This document shows positions 25,583 to 38,943 of a stretch of DNA of 64,000 bases, one piece after another; the stretch's first letter is position 1, and each line of letters begins with the position of its first letter. Both the position numbers and the translations under genes were made by a program. Origin of the DNA: Augochlora pura (Eukaryota; Arthropoda; Insecta; Hymenoptera; Halictidae); the NCBI RefSeq assembly GCF_028453695.1, contig NC_135777.1, positions 14,001,714 through 14,065,713 of the forward strand, written 5' to 3'. Under the pieces are notes generated by a model. That model saw only the letters and a list, made by a program, of their open reading frames with translations, did no database searches and was not told where the DNA came from.

Positions 25583-28500
25583 GAGGGAGGCGTGCACAGT
25601 GGAAAACAAACAGCGGCGCGTTCTACGGCCGAAAATAGACGGTCGACGTCGAATTTTGAACGGGCTGTCGCCGATATTAATTCGCAAAAGTTGCGTCTGA
25701 TGAATATCGCGGGACGGGGCCGCGCAGCTCGGGCCGCGGCGGGAAAGGAAATGAAACGGAACGAGATAAAGGACTTTGGCTTTTGAAAACGAGCCAGATA
25801 CGCTTCGTCGGCGAGCGAGTCGCAGCAGCGGACACGTCGCCGGTCTCGCGGCTTGTATCTTCCTCGTCTGCAACTGCTCTGTGTCTGGGTTTTCCGCGCG
25901 AGCGTTTGCCAGAGGAGCGGGGGGGTTCCCCGTCCGTGTGTAGACCAGCGTAGAAGCGAGATGCCGTTTCGCGGAGGGTGAGACGCACGGAAACACACCG
26001 GCGAGTTCTCTTTGAGACTCGGCTCTTAGATGGGACCAATTAGAGACACCCTTCTGCAGTCTTCCACGGGTGACGCGTCTTTGGCGTGGTGCCCTGCCCT
26101 CGCCAACGCCGTCTACCGTCTGAGCGGACGCGAAACAGGAAACAAAGAGTGCCGGAAGAAAATGAGGCGTCGGGAACCGATAAACGATACCCGGAACCGG
26201 GCCGACGTTTGCCAGCAACTCGCTCGCAGCAAACCGACGCGCGAACCATCGCAAACCACCGCAAACCGGCTGGAACGCCTCGAGCGGGAAACTTTTGTCT
26301 GACCCATGAACCGAAACGCGCGCGGTTATTCTCCCTCGGAACGATCGCCTCGAGGCATCTCGCAAAAATGTAATACGCTAAACTCGGGAATATTACGCTG
26401 AATCCGCGAATAATACGCTCAATCGATAACGTTATTCCGTTCCGGAATATAGAATTAATGGAATATGTACCGTGCGTGTTTCCAGTCGGTTTATAAAACA
26501 TGGCGGAACCGCGAAGTCGAATGCTCTCCGCCAGTTGCGATGTGATAAGACTCGTAACGAAGATTTCGTACGTAGTTTGCTAAATACAGATGTTAAACAT
26601 TATTTCTACATTGGAAGAAAATTCGATGTTCTTTTTGTTCTCTAAGAAGGAAAAGAAATGTAAACATCGTTAGTTGCGAAACTATTTGATACTTAACTCG
26701 ACAAATAAGAAAATCGTAGCGCAGGAGATTAAGAGTCACGATAGATGCTATCAGGAGATAACGATCGCGTTCAGGCACCGTTAGGAAACGGGGCTGACAG
26801 TTTCCGTGGAAAGCGCACTCGGTCCGTGAACAATTTCAAAGCTGCCCTGAACTCGGGACGAGGTTTTGCGAAAGTTGCGCGACTCGATCCCGGTTCGTTT
26901 GCAAACAGCGAAGCTCGGCGAAAGCTCCGATGGAGGAAACTACCGGCGTGGAGGCGCGAAACGAGACGGATTAGGACGATTAAGCTGGTGTCGCGGGGCA
27001 GGAAGAAGAATCCGCGGGAACCGGCTAACGGGAACAGGAACGGGAAGAGGGACACGTGACGAATCGGCCGCGCGAGATAATCGACCGATCCATTACGATG
27101 AAACATTAATGAGCGGAGCGCGAGCGAATCAACAAGCCGATGGACACGCTGCGGGGACACTCGGCGCGGCGTATACAAATCAAGATAATGGGGAATATTT
27201 CACGGTAATGTAACGGGTGGCTGAATCGTATAGGTCTCCCAGGGGTGGTTCGGCGCACGAGGCCGTCATCTGTATCAATAGAGAGCCACCGGAATGCCCG
27301 CCGTTCTCTTTCCGCCACCGCGCCCTGTTGCATAATGCCGGGAACGCGATGGGTATCGATAAGTCACTTCTCCCTTTCTCGCTCGATCTTTCTCTTTCTC
27401 TTTCTCGGTCTCTCCCTTTCGTGAAGAGCCGCCGGAGATGAAGCCAAGATTCACGGCGCGAAGGCACTCGAGGGCAGCGCGGAGATAGAGCCGGAGAAAG
27501 GAAAAACGGAGGAAACGTGCACCCTGCGGTCGATATTAAAGAGGCTCGTCCACGAAACCGAGGTGTTCGCTGCAACCGCGGCACCCCTGCACGAGATCCT
27601 CTCTTGGAAATGCTGGGTCAGTCGCGACCCTTCGAAACTTGTTCAAAGATGTCTGAAAAAGTTCACTGACATGTCCTGCAAGCCTTCTATTATTGGTATC
27701 CACATCCTTCTGAACTATGAAACAATCTTAACCTGTTACAAACTCTTAATGAGAATTTAAAGAGAAATATGATTATATGTTTTATTATTAATATTTAAAC
27801 TTCAAAAGAAAGGTTAGCGTACTATACATATGAGTTTTGTAAAATTTCTGTAGAAATTTATTGGAGACAAGCAAGTGCTAATTAACTCCACGTGTGAAAG
27901 AAATCGTAAGAGAAGGAGTTGGATGATTTATAGTTGGAAGAAATCGAATATCTTGTAAACCATCTTATTTGACCTATTTCTTCCCTTCTCATTAAATAGT
28001 AATACTACGTTATCTCTAATTACAGAAAAAGTTAGTGGATCATACAAAAACAGATAAAAGACAGGCTAATTTTAATTAAGCTTGCCCATTTTTAGTTAAC
28101 CCTACTAAAACTTGCAGTGAAAAGGCAGTTACCAAGAAACAGAAACATGCTACTTCTACGCTTTGAGAATTTATCTATCTGTAGTTGCATGTCGATAGAC
28201 TAGACCCGAACACGGTAGAGTGAATTCCCTGCTTGCTGTGGCTCTAATCCTTCTCAACAAGGTAAAAAGAACTGCTATGGCTTGGCAACAGCAAGTTGTA
28301 ACTCCTGGATAGATTGCACTTACGAAGCAATTACTATACAGTGAACTGTACAAACGATTTCTCGAGTGACCCTCGAGCGCCCTGCGAGGTAGCGAACGCT
28401 TCCCACTTTCGACATTGTTATTCAGATTCTTGGAAATGGTCCGAAAGTTCGAACGGGTGGAGCGCGAGTCAGAGGGCTAATGGACTGTCCAGAAATTCCA

Positions 28501-30213
28501 GTATATGATGTCTGCCGGCTGTAAAGCGATGTTTAAGGTTTCCACGATCTTCCTCGGTCTACTTTATTTGCGCAGCGTTGCCCGTGCAATTATTCCGCGG
28601 TCGTGTCCCGTCGTTTGTCTTGCCGCCTGACGCCGAACTTCTTTGTTCTGGTCACGAAGGCCCCGGACAGCGCCGCGTTCCGATGGCCGGTCGCGCGGAA
28701 CGGTTGTTCGGTTACACGCGAGCTACGTTTTCCTTCACGGACGTTTTTATCCCGTTCGGATGCGACTCCGACCGGTCGATGGAAATTATGCAACGGTTTC
28801 GCGATCCGAGCGCGGCGTCGCAACAGTTTCACCGGTGTGAATTGTTATCCGCGAGTTCTGTTCTGGCCCGATCCCGACAGTCGAATTTTATACGCGTCGC
28901 GCGACAAATTCAATGAGGCCGCGGAACGCAAACACCGAAGGTGTCGGGGGCCACACAAAACGCCTCGTTACGCCCGCCCCCGGAATTACCGAAATTCCGG
29001 AGCGTGTTTTACAAACGCGGCGACGCGAACCCCTGCGCGAACGCCAAGTGCGGCCTCGTTGAATCCCGTGCCAAGCCTCCTGCTAGGCCCAAGTGCGCTC
29101 ATTCTCTTCATTCTCCACCGGATCGGAAACGAAGCACAAAAGTTCCCGGCACAATAGTCGCATTTTCTCCTCGGAGACTTTCGCTTCCGATTGTTGTTAC
29201 TCGTCGAGGCTTCTCGCGGTAAGTCGAAATTCACTGACGGAAATTATGTGGCGGGTTGGCCGGAAGTGCCGTGAAATTGAATCGGCCAATCGTACGTCGC
29301 GCGGAGTCGTTGAAAAGGTGAACTTCTAGCCTTCAAATCAGGTATTTCTATCGTAATATATACTATCCTTATTATACCGGTATTTTTTTATCTCTCCGTT
29401 TCCGAAATTATATTCAATATTACCATCGATATGATAGTAGCAAATACCAAAACTGACAAACGGAACTACAATTGTTATTATTATTATTCATTAATTAAAC
29501 TGATAAAATACCCTTTCGATTGCAGAATATAATATATAGCGTGATTTAATTTAAAAATACGTAGGGTAAATGCAGAAGTCGCAGAGCATATTTATGATAA
29601 CGAACATATGATCCATTGAAAGCAGAGACGATGTAAATCGAAAAAGTTAATTTGTATATAATGAAACACGAATTGAGAGTTTTGTCAAATTCAAGAACAT
29701 TAAAATTGTCGGAACTCTTTCATGTAAGCCATTTTTAATCTTTAATGTAAGGGTGAATTAATGAAGCGTTTTCCACCTGTCGGGCGGCATTTACAATAGT
29801 CGAATTTATTAATTTCTGTATATTAATGGTTACTACCGTACGAGAACGACTGAATAAATAAATAAAAAACAACACTGCCATCCATTTCGTTTCCACAAAG
29901 TTACAGCAGCTTGAACATCAACAATTCCTTACGCTTACAGGTTATTGGGCTCTGATCGTCGATATGCTTCTGATACTCGGAACGAGGAGCCTCTGTCGCA
30001 GAAAATGCGTCGACAGCAGCGTGGAGTCGGTGGAACAGAAGCGAGAAGGGGGGTGAGAGAAAGCGCCGCCGTCGAAGCGACGAAAATACCCGCGGAGGAG
30101 TCTTCAATTTCCAATATTCGTTGAAAGTGCGTGAAAGGGCGTCACGAATGCTCAATCAGAAGGCTCGGCATTGAAGTCCTCAATATCCTTTCCGCTCCCG
30201 CGGCGTCGAAGGC

Positions 30214-30246
30214 GGAGGCAGAGACGGAGGCAGAGACGGAGGCAGA
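30214..30246 (+). repeat. GGAGGCAGAGAC 12-mer array
   Basis: Two perfect units and a partial third, followed by a GAA-rich purine stretch to about 30285. Confidence 0.75.
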
Positions 30247-32991
30247 AGAGAAGGAGGAAGAAGGGAGGAGGTGCGAGAAGCGAGGCGAAGTTAACATCCG
30301 TTTCATCCGTAAATAGGTCTGAAAACGTTGGAAAGGAGTTTCCCCACGGATCGGAGGTGGTCTCGCTCGCAGCCGGGTCGCCCCGCGTTGCCCCGCGACG
30401 CGGAGAAGCGGAGCGGAGAGGCGGAGCGGAGCGGTGCCGAGCCGAACCGAGCCGAGAGAGCAGGCTTTTGAAATCCGCGCAGCGGAAGGCCCGTCTGTTT
30501 GCTCGGAGGCCCTCCATTCACGCCGTCGTCGGCAGCGAATCAATATTGATACGGACTTTATATGTGGGACGCGGCGCTGTACACACCGTTCCGACGGAAT
30601 GCAATATTAATAGGACGGGCCGAACAATATCTCTGGCTGGTACACGTACGCACGTGCGCCGGTGTTTGCGAGCCCGGCCTGGCCTGGCCAGGCCCGCGCC
30701 CTGTCATCGTCGTAGATAACGAGGTGTCGGCAGCGCGACACGATTGTTCGTAATTTCGAGGCGATCCGTCGTTGCTCCGCAATTTAAGCTCTCACAGGTG
30801 TCACGGCTGGATAGGCGACCGCATTATCCGGAGTCAGCCATCGGAACGCCTAACGCCGATCCGATAACTATCGAAAAGATCTCGCCCCTGCCGTGTCAAC
30901 TGCCGACGGCTGCGACACGAGCGCGGAACGGAACGGTTTTCTCGCGAAAATTTCTCTCGATTCAATAAAGCTTATCGAATTTATGGCCAATCAAAATTTA
31001 TCGCGTCACTCGGCCGACCTTCCCCCGGCGTCTTTTAAATTCTAATAACTTCGGGTTTACCGAGAGTAGAACTCTCGCGAAATATGCACTCGTATTTTCC
31101 GCCTAGGGGCCGGGGGCCGTTCCCGTCGAAGGATTATGAAGTTGATACGAAATATGCAGGAACGCCGGGCCAAGTTAGGGCCGACAGTAAATTAGAAATT
31201 CTAAGGAAGATTAAGACGAGCCTCTCGTCCAGCCTCGCGGCATTACTCGGCCGGAGAACCCGGCCCGGATCTATGCAAAACGACACTTGAAACGGGCGGG
31301 AAAGATACGCGGGCATAAGGGGCCGAATGGCCGACGAGAGCAGTCGACTCTGCGAAATGTTCCACCCCCGCGAAGATTGCATCAACTTCTTCGCGGCACT
31401 TCGACGGGGCGGCATTTTCAGCGGAGCATAATGCTTCTTGGCTTTAATACCGCGCGACGCGGCACGCGGACCTACAGCTCCTAGAGAACGTTCTGCTCGT
31501 AATTTATTCGTCGGAAACGGGACCGACCCTTTTCCTACCGTTCTGTGGATTCTTGCATGTATTATTCCGCTCGGATGTCGGAGTGCGCTATTGTACTCGT
31601 CCGTTTAAATGCGCGTGTCTCTTTGTTCAGCGCGACGATTTACGTCGGAGGATCCGGCGGCTGTCATCCCGTTTCAAGAATGCTGCATCGAATCGAGGAC
31701 ATTTCGTGCTTCGGCCTTCGAACGTCAAACTTTACCGGCCGCGGAAAACAAACGCGGAAAGCGGCCATTATTCCACCCGATGGATTTCGCACGGCGATCT
31801 CTTTTTAAAAGAAAAGAAAAAACGATTCTTTGAAATCGACGCTGAAATAACTTTCCTGTGAAAAGAAGTGACACTGTTTACGCTTCGTTTAGAATGGACG
31901 TAGTTATCAGTGATTTTACTGGCTACATTTATTAGTAGACTGTGGATATTTATGCAAAATACAAATTTCGTGTGTTGAAAACAACTGCATAATTATTATT
32001 ATTATTATCTTGATTTACGCAATACTTTTTCCAAACAAAAGCGAATACAGTGATAGCTCAAGTAATTGATAAGAGCAGACAAAAATGACAGAGAAATTGA
32101 TTGGCAGTACAACAGAGTACATTATAATTCGGCGATGTACCCGAAATATGCACATATAGAGAGTAATGAGAAAATACATGTTTTTCGACACACTGAATGT
32201 TCCCACGGACGTAAAAAGTGTCAGACCTCCCATTTTCCACGCGATCGCGAGAAGCTTACCAAAAACCGCCGACAGAATTGAACAATGAATTTCATCCAGT
32301 TATTTCCTGCTGACGCTTCGCCGTCGATCGATATTAATCGCGCCGCTTTGCCGCGATCAGAGGGAGAAACAATTGGAACGAAGAGAATCGAGGAGGCGAC
32401 GAAACACGCTGATCGGCGGGCCCGACGCGCCGTATTTACCGATTCCCCGTTTAACTGGATGTTTTCGGGGGCGGGGGAGGGAAATAAAACCGTGGCCGGA
32501 AGACCGGCGGAGGGAGGAAAAGGGTGGCCAGACAAAAACGTCGAAATATGGCGATGGCGGGCCCGTGGAGGCGGCCGTATAATTTCCGACTGAGCGCGGC
32601 TCGCCGAATTCTCGTCAACGTTTCATTCGCCGGCTCGCCACCCTCGGTCGAACTCCCATACAAGCCCGCCAGCCTTTCCGTTCTCACCCTTTCCCCTCCG
32701 TAGTTTGTCTGCATTAACGCGTGACAACGCTCGGCCTCGGAAAGCGCGCGCGGGAAGAAGCCGCAGGAAAATCTCGCCGCGGATTCGAGAGCGCGCGAGG
32801 GTTACGCGGTCGTTAGCAAGGACGCGTTTCCGCGACGGAGATAATTCGAGACGGTCGGGTCGCGGAAGACGGTCGCGAACCGGAAAACGAACGACCGTCG
32901 AGGCGACACCGGCAGATTTCACCGGGAAACTCCGATTAGCCGAGGTTCCTTCTCATTTTCATTTCTCAGACTTTTTCAACACGTTCTTATA

Positions 32992-33438
32992 CAAAGTGAT
33001 GCTCCTAAACGTTTCCACCCAAATATCTCCTCCAATAACGACGTTGCAAAAAATGTTCCAATTTGGAATTTTATTTTTATTGAAAGACCAACACTATTCA
33101 AAAAGTATGATTGTTTTAGTCATTTTTTGAGGTCATCGATATTGGTTTGCATGCAAATACATAGTCCTTTTTCTGTATCGTGTAGCATAGAATAAAACAG
33201 ACAAGGTAATAAAGTCGTGTCTGAATGTATTTTGACGTCAGTTACGCGGTACAATAAAAAGTTATTAAAAATTGACATCGCTGTTCTTGAAAAATCCGTA
33301 AAAAATTCTCCTGAGAAAGATCTACTTTCTGCATCGTATGCGTTTTCTGATACCACTCAAATCTCATATGAGAACATTTTTTGTAACATCACTATTAGCG
33401 GAGTTATTTCCTAAGAAACGTTTAGGAGGACCACCCTG
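32992..33438. mobile_element. TA-flanked inverted-repeat element, 447 bp
   Basis: The left end CAAAGTGATGCTCCTAAACG (then TTTC) and the right end, read as reverse complement CAGGGTGGTCCTCCTAAACG (then TTTC), share 20 of 24 positions. A TA dinucleotide flanks both sides (32990-32991 and 33439-33440), as expected for the Tc1/mariner superfamily. The AT-rich interior stands out from the CpG-rich flanks and contains no recognisable transposase. Confidence 0.6.
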
Positions 33439-34198
33439 TATATCTCCGTCTTGGGGCCGCACGTTTTTCCGTTATTTTTCCGAAACGACCGCGGTTGGTA
33501 GCGTGTGGACAGCCCCGAACCTTCCGGGAAATCGTATCGCGCCGGAAACGCGCGAGTGCTGTTAATTTTTTTACGAGGCTGTTACTCGTTAATGCCCTTT
33601 GAAGAGGCATTAAAGAGCGCGATACGCCGGGTAGCCGGGCTGCGGTTCTCCCTGGAACCCTCTCGCTATCTCCGGCACCGCCTTCGCCCTCGCCCTCGCA
33701 ACCGCGTCGGCTCAACTATTTCCGTGGCGCGACCGTGAACAAGGAATGTAGGCTCTTGTCACGCGACGAAAGGTCGACTCTCGGAGCACGTGGGCAATTT
33801 CGAAGGGAGCCTCCGCCGCGCGCGCGCGCACCGAGCCTCGCACGATCATCGCACGATCATCGATCGACCACGCGAATTCGCCACGCAAATTCATCGCGCG
33901 ATCGCGACCCCGGCGCGCTCCGACGATCGACCGTAATTGCGTGACCGGGCCGACACCAGGAAACGAGGGATATGCGGCCGACCTTGAATGAGATGCGCCA
34001 ACCTCGGTGCCCGGAGATTGCAGGCTTTCACGACCGGGAAGATCGGTGGGAATTGCATCCTCGGCACTCGATGAAACTAATTGGAGTATACAATTCGTTT
34101 CTGGACTCGTGCCCGACACCCGAACGGATGAAAGCAACGCGGCTGATTTTTCGGAGCAGATTCCGTTACATCCCTCGGAGGAATAAATCTGAAAAACC

Positions 34199-34218
34199 GC
34201 GCGCGCGCGCGCGCGCGG
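34199..34218. repeat. (CG)n run, Z-DNA-prone
   Basis: Ten CG units. Similar runs occur at 18517-18534, 33817-33829 and 36579-36594. Unmutated CpG runs of this length suggest little germline methylation here. Confidence 0.85.
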
Positions 34219-34708
34219 CGAGGCTTCCCACAGGCAGCGATCCCATGTACAAGATAATCCAATCTCCATTCGTTCATATTTAGCCGGGTAGGGTGGCTGC
34301 GGCGGTAACAAGCGCGCGAACAAAGAAGTTCGAGCGACGACTAACGAACGAAGCAGTACCGTGGAAGTTTCCCATCGGAAGCGTTGTTATTAAACATTAC
34401 GCGGGAACTTGGTAATTAGGGCCGGTCGTAAGGAGCCATTCTCGCGGAGCAACCGGCTCGATTCAGCTCGAACGGGGCGCGCGAATCGGAGCCGCGCGGC
34501 GACTCCGGCTCGAGCGCTCGTAATCGCCGCGAACGAATACGGCCGCGAGCGAACGTTGTAAACAAACGTTACGTCAATCAGGACAATGATCCGAGAGTGA
34601 TGCAAGCGAACGCGTAACGGGGTTCGGCTCGGAGGCGCGATACGAAGCCGATAAGAAGCCTCGAGACCGCCTCTCACCGAGCTCTCGCGTCAGCTGATTT
34701 TACAACTG

Positions 34709-34792
34709 CGACGCGAGCGACGCGAGCGAGGCGAGCGAGGCGAACGAGGCAAAGCGAGGCAAATGAGGCAAAGCGAGGCAAACGAACGAGGC
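34709..34792 (+). repeat. GCGAGGC/AAGCGAGGCAAA degenerate minisatellite
   Basis: Overlapping 8-12 bp units (GCGACGCGA, GCGAGGCGA, AAAGCGAGGC) in a strand-asymmetric, C/G/A-only tract of about 80 nt. Confidence 0.7.
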
Positions 34793-36428
34793 CGCACCGG
34801 GTCTCGTTAGACCAGAACCTTGTAACGAACCAGAGAGCGACCGCGGATAGAGTTCCCGGTAGTTCGAGGAACGCCGGAGCCAGCCACGGAATCGCCATCG
34901 AGCGCGACTCGGTGACCTGTAACCCTACGTGGCTCTTTCGCTCGCTCTCTGCCACGGAATTCCATTCTTCCCAGTACCGTTTCACTCTATAAATCCTGGA
35001 ATCCTTGTTGCTCGAGGCTTGGGCTCTTAACGTTCTCTTAATCTTCGTTACGAGTTAAATTCAAACTAACCGTCCGACTCGATTTCTTAATTTTTAGTCA
35101 ATGATTGAATCATCTTATTTTACACGCTCGAATCCCCATTTGACACTGAAGATACTGTAGCGGTTGAACAAACACAGTTTAATGTTTTATTTTAAGATTA
35201 CTGAAATTACAAATACGCTTTTAAGAAAATTAATTGACCAAATATCTTTGTTTAAATATCTGTTACAGTAATCTTCAAAGAAATTCGATCTTATAATTTT
35301 TTTGACATGAGACAAATCGGTCACTTTTAATCTTTAATTAGTTCTAAAATTAATCTCTAAGGACCATCGAATTTTTGGTGGCAGTGTGAGTAATGGAGAA
35401 TAGATTGATGGAAGATTGATCACAAGGTTAATGCACTGACTCCCACGTCGGTTACATATAATATATGTAAGTAATACTAATCTTTAAATTTCATTTTTAT
35501 TATAATGTATTGAAATAAGCCTGTACGATTTTTAAAATATGAAATAGATAAACTAATATGATAAATTTTAAGTTTCTACTTTCGGTTTAATTAACACGCT
35601 CGCTATCAGAGTCAAATAAGAAAATCTTTCGCCACAACAAAGCGTGTTTTCTGTTAGAATATATCGTTAAATGGGCATAGGGCAGCTTAGGACATATTTG
35701 TAACATTCCAAATAAGTAAAAGAAGCAATTCAAACAATTATTACAATTGGGACAAATTAATTATATATCTAAAAGCAGAAAATGCAATTATCTTTAGACC
35801 CTACATCTACATATTTCCAAAGTTGCAGCACGTTATCCCAAACTGATAAAGAACTCACGTCGCACATCTAGTACGGTAATGTCAAGCATGTTAATTAAAT
35901 GATTTCAATATTGTGGGAATTTTTGAAGTCTTTATTCGAAACTTCAGCATTTTAAGGAGCGTAAAATGTAGCCGGCACAGTTGTATGTATGTACACATCG
36001 GATACGATGTGTGGAGAGCTGTGTAAAGAGATCGATGCTCCTCGGTAAGTAAATTCGGAGAGGAACGGAGATGAGAACGAGACTTTAGGGGGCACATGTG
36101 GAAAGATTGATAAGCGGAAGTCGTAGCGAGCCGTCGCATCGAGAGCTAATTAACGGCGCGAGGGCGGGAAGAGCCGCGCGGAGTAAAACAACGGGGCATA
36201 AACGATACCTGGCGGAGACTCCTTGTCTCGTAAGTGATTCAATTCCGTTTAAGAGGCACGAGGGGGTTTTGAAGAACGAAAGAGACCATTCCCCCGCACC
36301 CCATACACCGTCGGCTATGTGCCTTATCTGGGGTAGCCGCGTTAAATCGTGACGCGTGACTGTGCATACTAAAGACGTATGTACCTAAGCGGCGGTTTTT
36401 CCCTCCCCTCGCTCCCGCCGCTCGCTGT

Positions 36429-36445
36429 CCCCCCCCCCCCCCCCC
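36429..36445 (+). repeat. Poly-C run, 17 nt
   Basis: Seventeen consecutive C (poly-G on the minus strand, the transcribed sense of the surrounding intron). The exact length is uncertain in any assembly. Confidence 0.85.
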
Positions 36446-36741
36446 ATTTCTCGACACGGTTGACCCTTCTGCAATTCATTTGACGTATGTCGAGCGTCGA
36501 ATAAAACCGCCCGCGAACGATATAAATCGTTCCTGGATCGTAACGAGGACCGGTTCCACATCGCTTTCGATCCGAATAGCGCGCGCGCGCGCGCCAAGGA
36601 GAACGGGGAATGGGTTAAAGCCTGCTTTCCGCGACGCGGCGAGCCGTATATTCCGCCTCGTATCGCGAATGGCGGCTCTTTCAACTATTTCACTCGCCAT
36701 ATTCAATTTTATTCGCGATCGATACTGTGATACGTCGTGAT

Positions 36742-36805
36742 GCTTCTTTTCCCCTCCTCTTTTCGATAGGATCTTGATCGATTTTAGCTTCCGCTCTACG
36801 GTCTC

Positions 36806-36852
<47 letters not shown>

Positions 36853-37206
36853 TTACTCACTCACCCGCTCTCTCGGATACATTTTTTACTTTTCCGCCGA
36901 GAAATGCGGATCTGGAACGATGCTGCGACATTTTCGCCGAGATGCTTATACTTTCGATAGAGTCTTGAACAATATTAAATTCTGCTTCAGGGTCTCTCTC
37001 GCGTAAATTTTCACGTTGTGATCCAGATAAATATAAACCTAGAATGATACCCCCATATTTTCGCAAGAGAAGATTTCGTTGGTATGCTTCTTCTTTCGAT
37101 AGGATCTTGAACAATTCTAACTCATACTCTACGGTTTCCCTGGCATAAACATTTGCGTTCATGCAGGGAAATATAGATCTGGAGCGGGGCCGCGATATTT
37201 TCACAG
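36742..37206. repeat. Three diverged tandem units with a nested CT microsatellite
   Basis: Units start near 36742, 36943 and 37085, each opening with TGCTTn...TTTCGATAGrrTCTTGA (TTTCGAT at 36761, 36952 and 37094) and closing with an AAATryrrAyCTrGA...ATTTTCrC block. The spacings are 191 and 142 bp; the first unit is lengthened by the (CT)n run at 36809-36848. A minus-strand open frame (36857-37555) crosses the array, but adjacent units are read in different frames, so it is not evidence of a protein. Confidence 0.7.
36809..36848 (+). repeat. (CT)n microsatellite inside a tandem-repeat unit
   Basis: About 20 CT units sit in the first copy of the three-unit array and explain its extra length over its neighbours. 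Confidence 0.9.
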
Positions 37207-38943
37207 GAAGCCAGAAAATAACAGAATAAGTGGGAAGGTCTGGGAGAGCGTGACCTGGCGATGGGAAGATCGCGGCGACGCGAGAGAAGGGTTTTGTCCC
37301 GGAATTTGCAGACTGCAGAACAGCTTCGGATCGTATCGGTGTCGTTGATAAACAGAAATACATATCCTGCGCAGCGGAATCCCAATCGAGGCCGACGATG
37401 CCGCTGACGCACAGAAACGTAGCGGCGGAGCTGGAAATCCGGAAATCGGTCGCGCTCTGGCCGGATGAATTTTCCGCAGGAAGGGGCAGCGATACCGAAC
37501 GATTCCGGGCGACCCGGCTCGTTTCACGGAAGCCCTCCACTCGATCGTCGAACACGAGGTAACGCGGAAAACAGAATGGTTATCGGGCAGCGGCGGCAGT
37601 TTCGCCGGCGGCACGGAACGGGATCGCTTATTGGTTTAGTCACGGATCGTTTGACGCGATTGGTCCCCGCGGACTCGCCGGAAAATATGGGTCGAGACGG
37701 GACAGAGCGGAGAGACGAGCCATCTCGTCCTGCTGCCTTTTTTTACAGACCGGTGCCGGTGCCGGTGCAACGGTAACGCAATTTCCCGGCCGCGCGCTGC
37801 CCTGACCCATCCTGATCGCATGAATTTCGAACGGACGCGAGCTAGGTTTCTATTTCTTGTCTTTGACCTCGAGTTGATCCAACCTGAGCATTTGTCATGG
37901 TCAGGTGAAATAACTTGAAACATTCGACAGATTCGAAAAACGCGCGTGCCATCGAACCCCTACACTTCGCAACCTTCGTGAGTGAATTCATCGACAGGAC
38001 GCTCATAAGAATTCAAATTTGTTACTGTGCAGAGAAAATAACATTTTCTCGACGATCATTAATTAGTATTCTGGTCTGTGACACAAGTACTAATTACTTA
38101 CTCATTCTCATTTATAATTCTTACTCATAATTGTAAGAAAAATGGTCAAAAATGGAACGATTTTAATATACTTGCTTCTATTCGATAGAAATTGGGCCTT
38201 TTCATTACTGATGTGCCAAGTAGGAACAATTGATCTTGATTTTTATTTAACACTTTTACGTCAATAATGACATAACAGGCATTAACGATCTTTGCGACCG
38301 CTAATAGCAGTTACGTAGCTTTCAATAGGTGCAGTAGTTAGAGCTTGAGACGATTTTTAAACACGCCCACTAGCAATTAGAGCATGCGACATAACAACCG
38401 AAGTAACAACGACCACGATGTGTCACAATTATAGCCAAACGCGTCGCAACGTGGTGAAAGAAAGAACGCGTTACGTTTATATACCGAATACATTACCACC
38501 GTCTCAAAATCTCGTATTTATACTTTAAATTATTAGATTGTTCAAGTTTCAAATATATTATTATCCGTTACATTGTAAAGTGCACAATTGGCTGTACGAA
38601 TTTTGTTATTCGAGGATGCAACACCTTGCAGATGTAACGAGATAGTTGCATGTCTTCGATCAGATGAATCGCCCAGCGTTTCAGCAAATATAGTTCAAGA
38701 TTGTAGCCAGATTCCTAAATATGTATCTCGTACATACGAATAGTCCTATTACGCATACCAATATATCTAGCGACAGAACCACCCTGCATTTCGCCAAACT
38801 TGGAGCAAGATTCAGTACGATTTCTAGATCTCTTGTACATTTCGCCAATTCCTATCTGCATTCCGAGATACCTAGCGTGATAATCGGATTGCTCCGTGAG
38901 TGCAAAAGGAAAGAGCGGGAGTGTATATAATAAAGAAACTCAC
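37207..38943. other. Non-coding: start of the long intron after the PLEKHH1-like exon
   Basis: Runs from the donor at 38943 leftward in gene sense. AT-rich to about 37900, then CpG-rich. Nothing beyond low-complexity GCCGGT repeats at about 37750 was recognised. Confidence 0.55.

Larger units (their letters stand above)
24713..32991. other. Non-coding: intron interior
   Basis: Includes the purine tract at 25441 and a 12-mer array at 30214. A minus-strand frame of 391 codons (26365-25190) is the longest here but overlaps a 249-codon frame on the same strand and others on the opposite strand, and its middle is encoded by the GA tract; I do not call it. AT-rich blocks lie at about 26400-26750, 27600-28350, 29330-29930 and 31820-32300. 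Confidence 0.55.
33439..36741. other. Non-coding: intron interior
   Basis: GC-rich 33440-35000 with CG runs and the 34709 minisatellite; AT-rich 35000-35960; GC-rich 36040-36740 with the poly-C run. No gene seen. Confidence 0.55.

Noticed and set aside
25190..26365. Minus-strand open frame of 391 codons
   Set aside because: It overlaps a 249-codon frame on the same strand and others on the plus strand, its Ser/Leu/Phe-rich middle is encoded by a GA microsatellite, and the rest is Arg/Pro/Ser-rich as in random CpG-rich DNA. No family resemblance.
36857..37555. Minus-strand open frame of 232 codons across the tandem array
   Set aside because: The repeat units are read in different frames, so the repeats were not maintained as protein. 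The remainder resembles no known domain.
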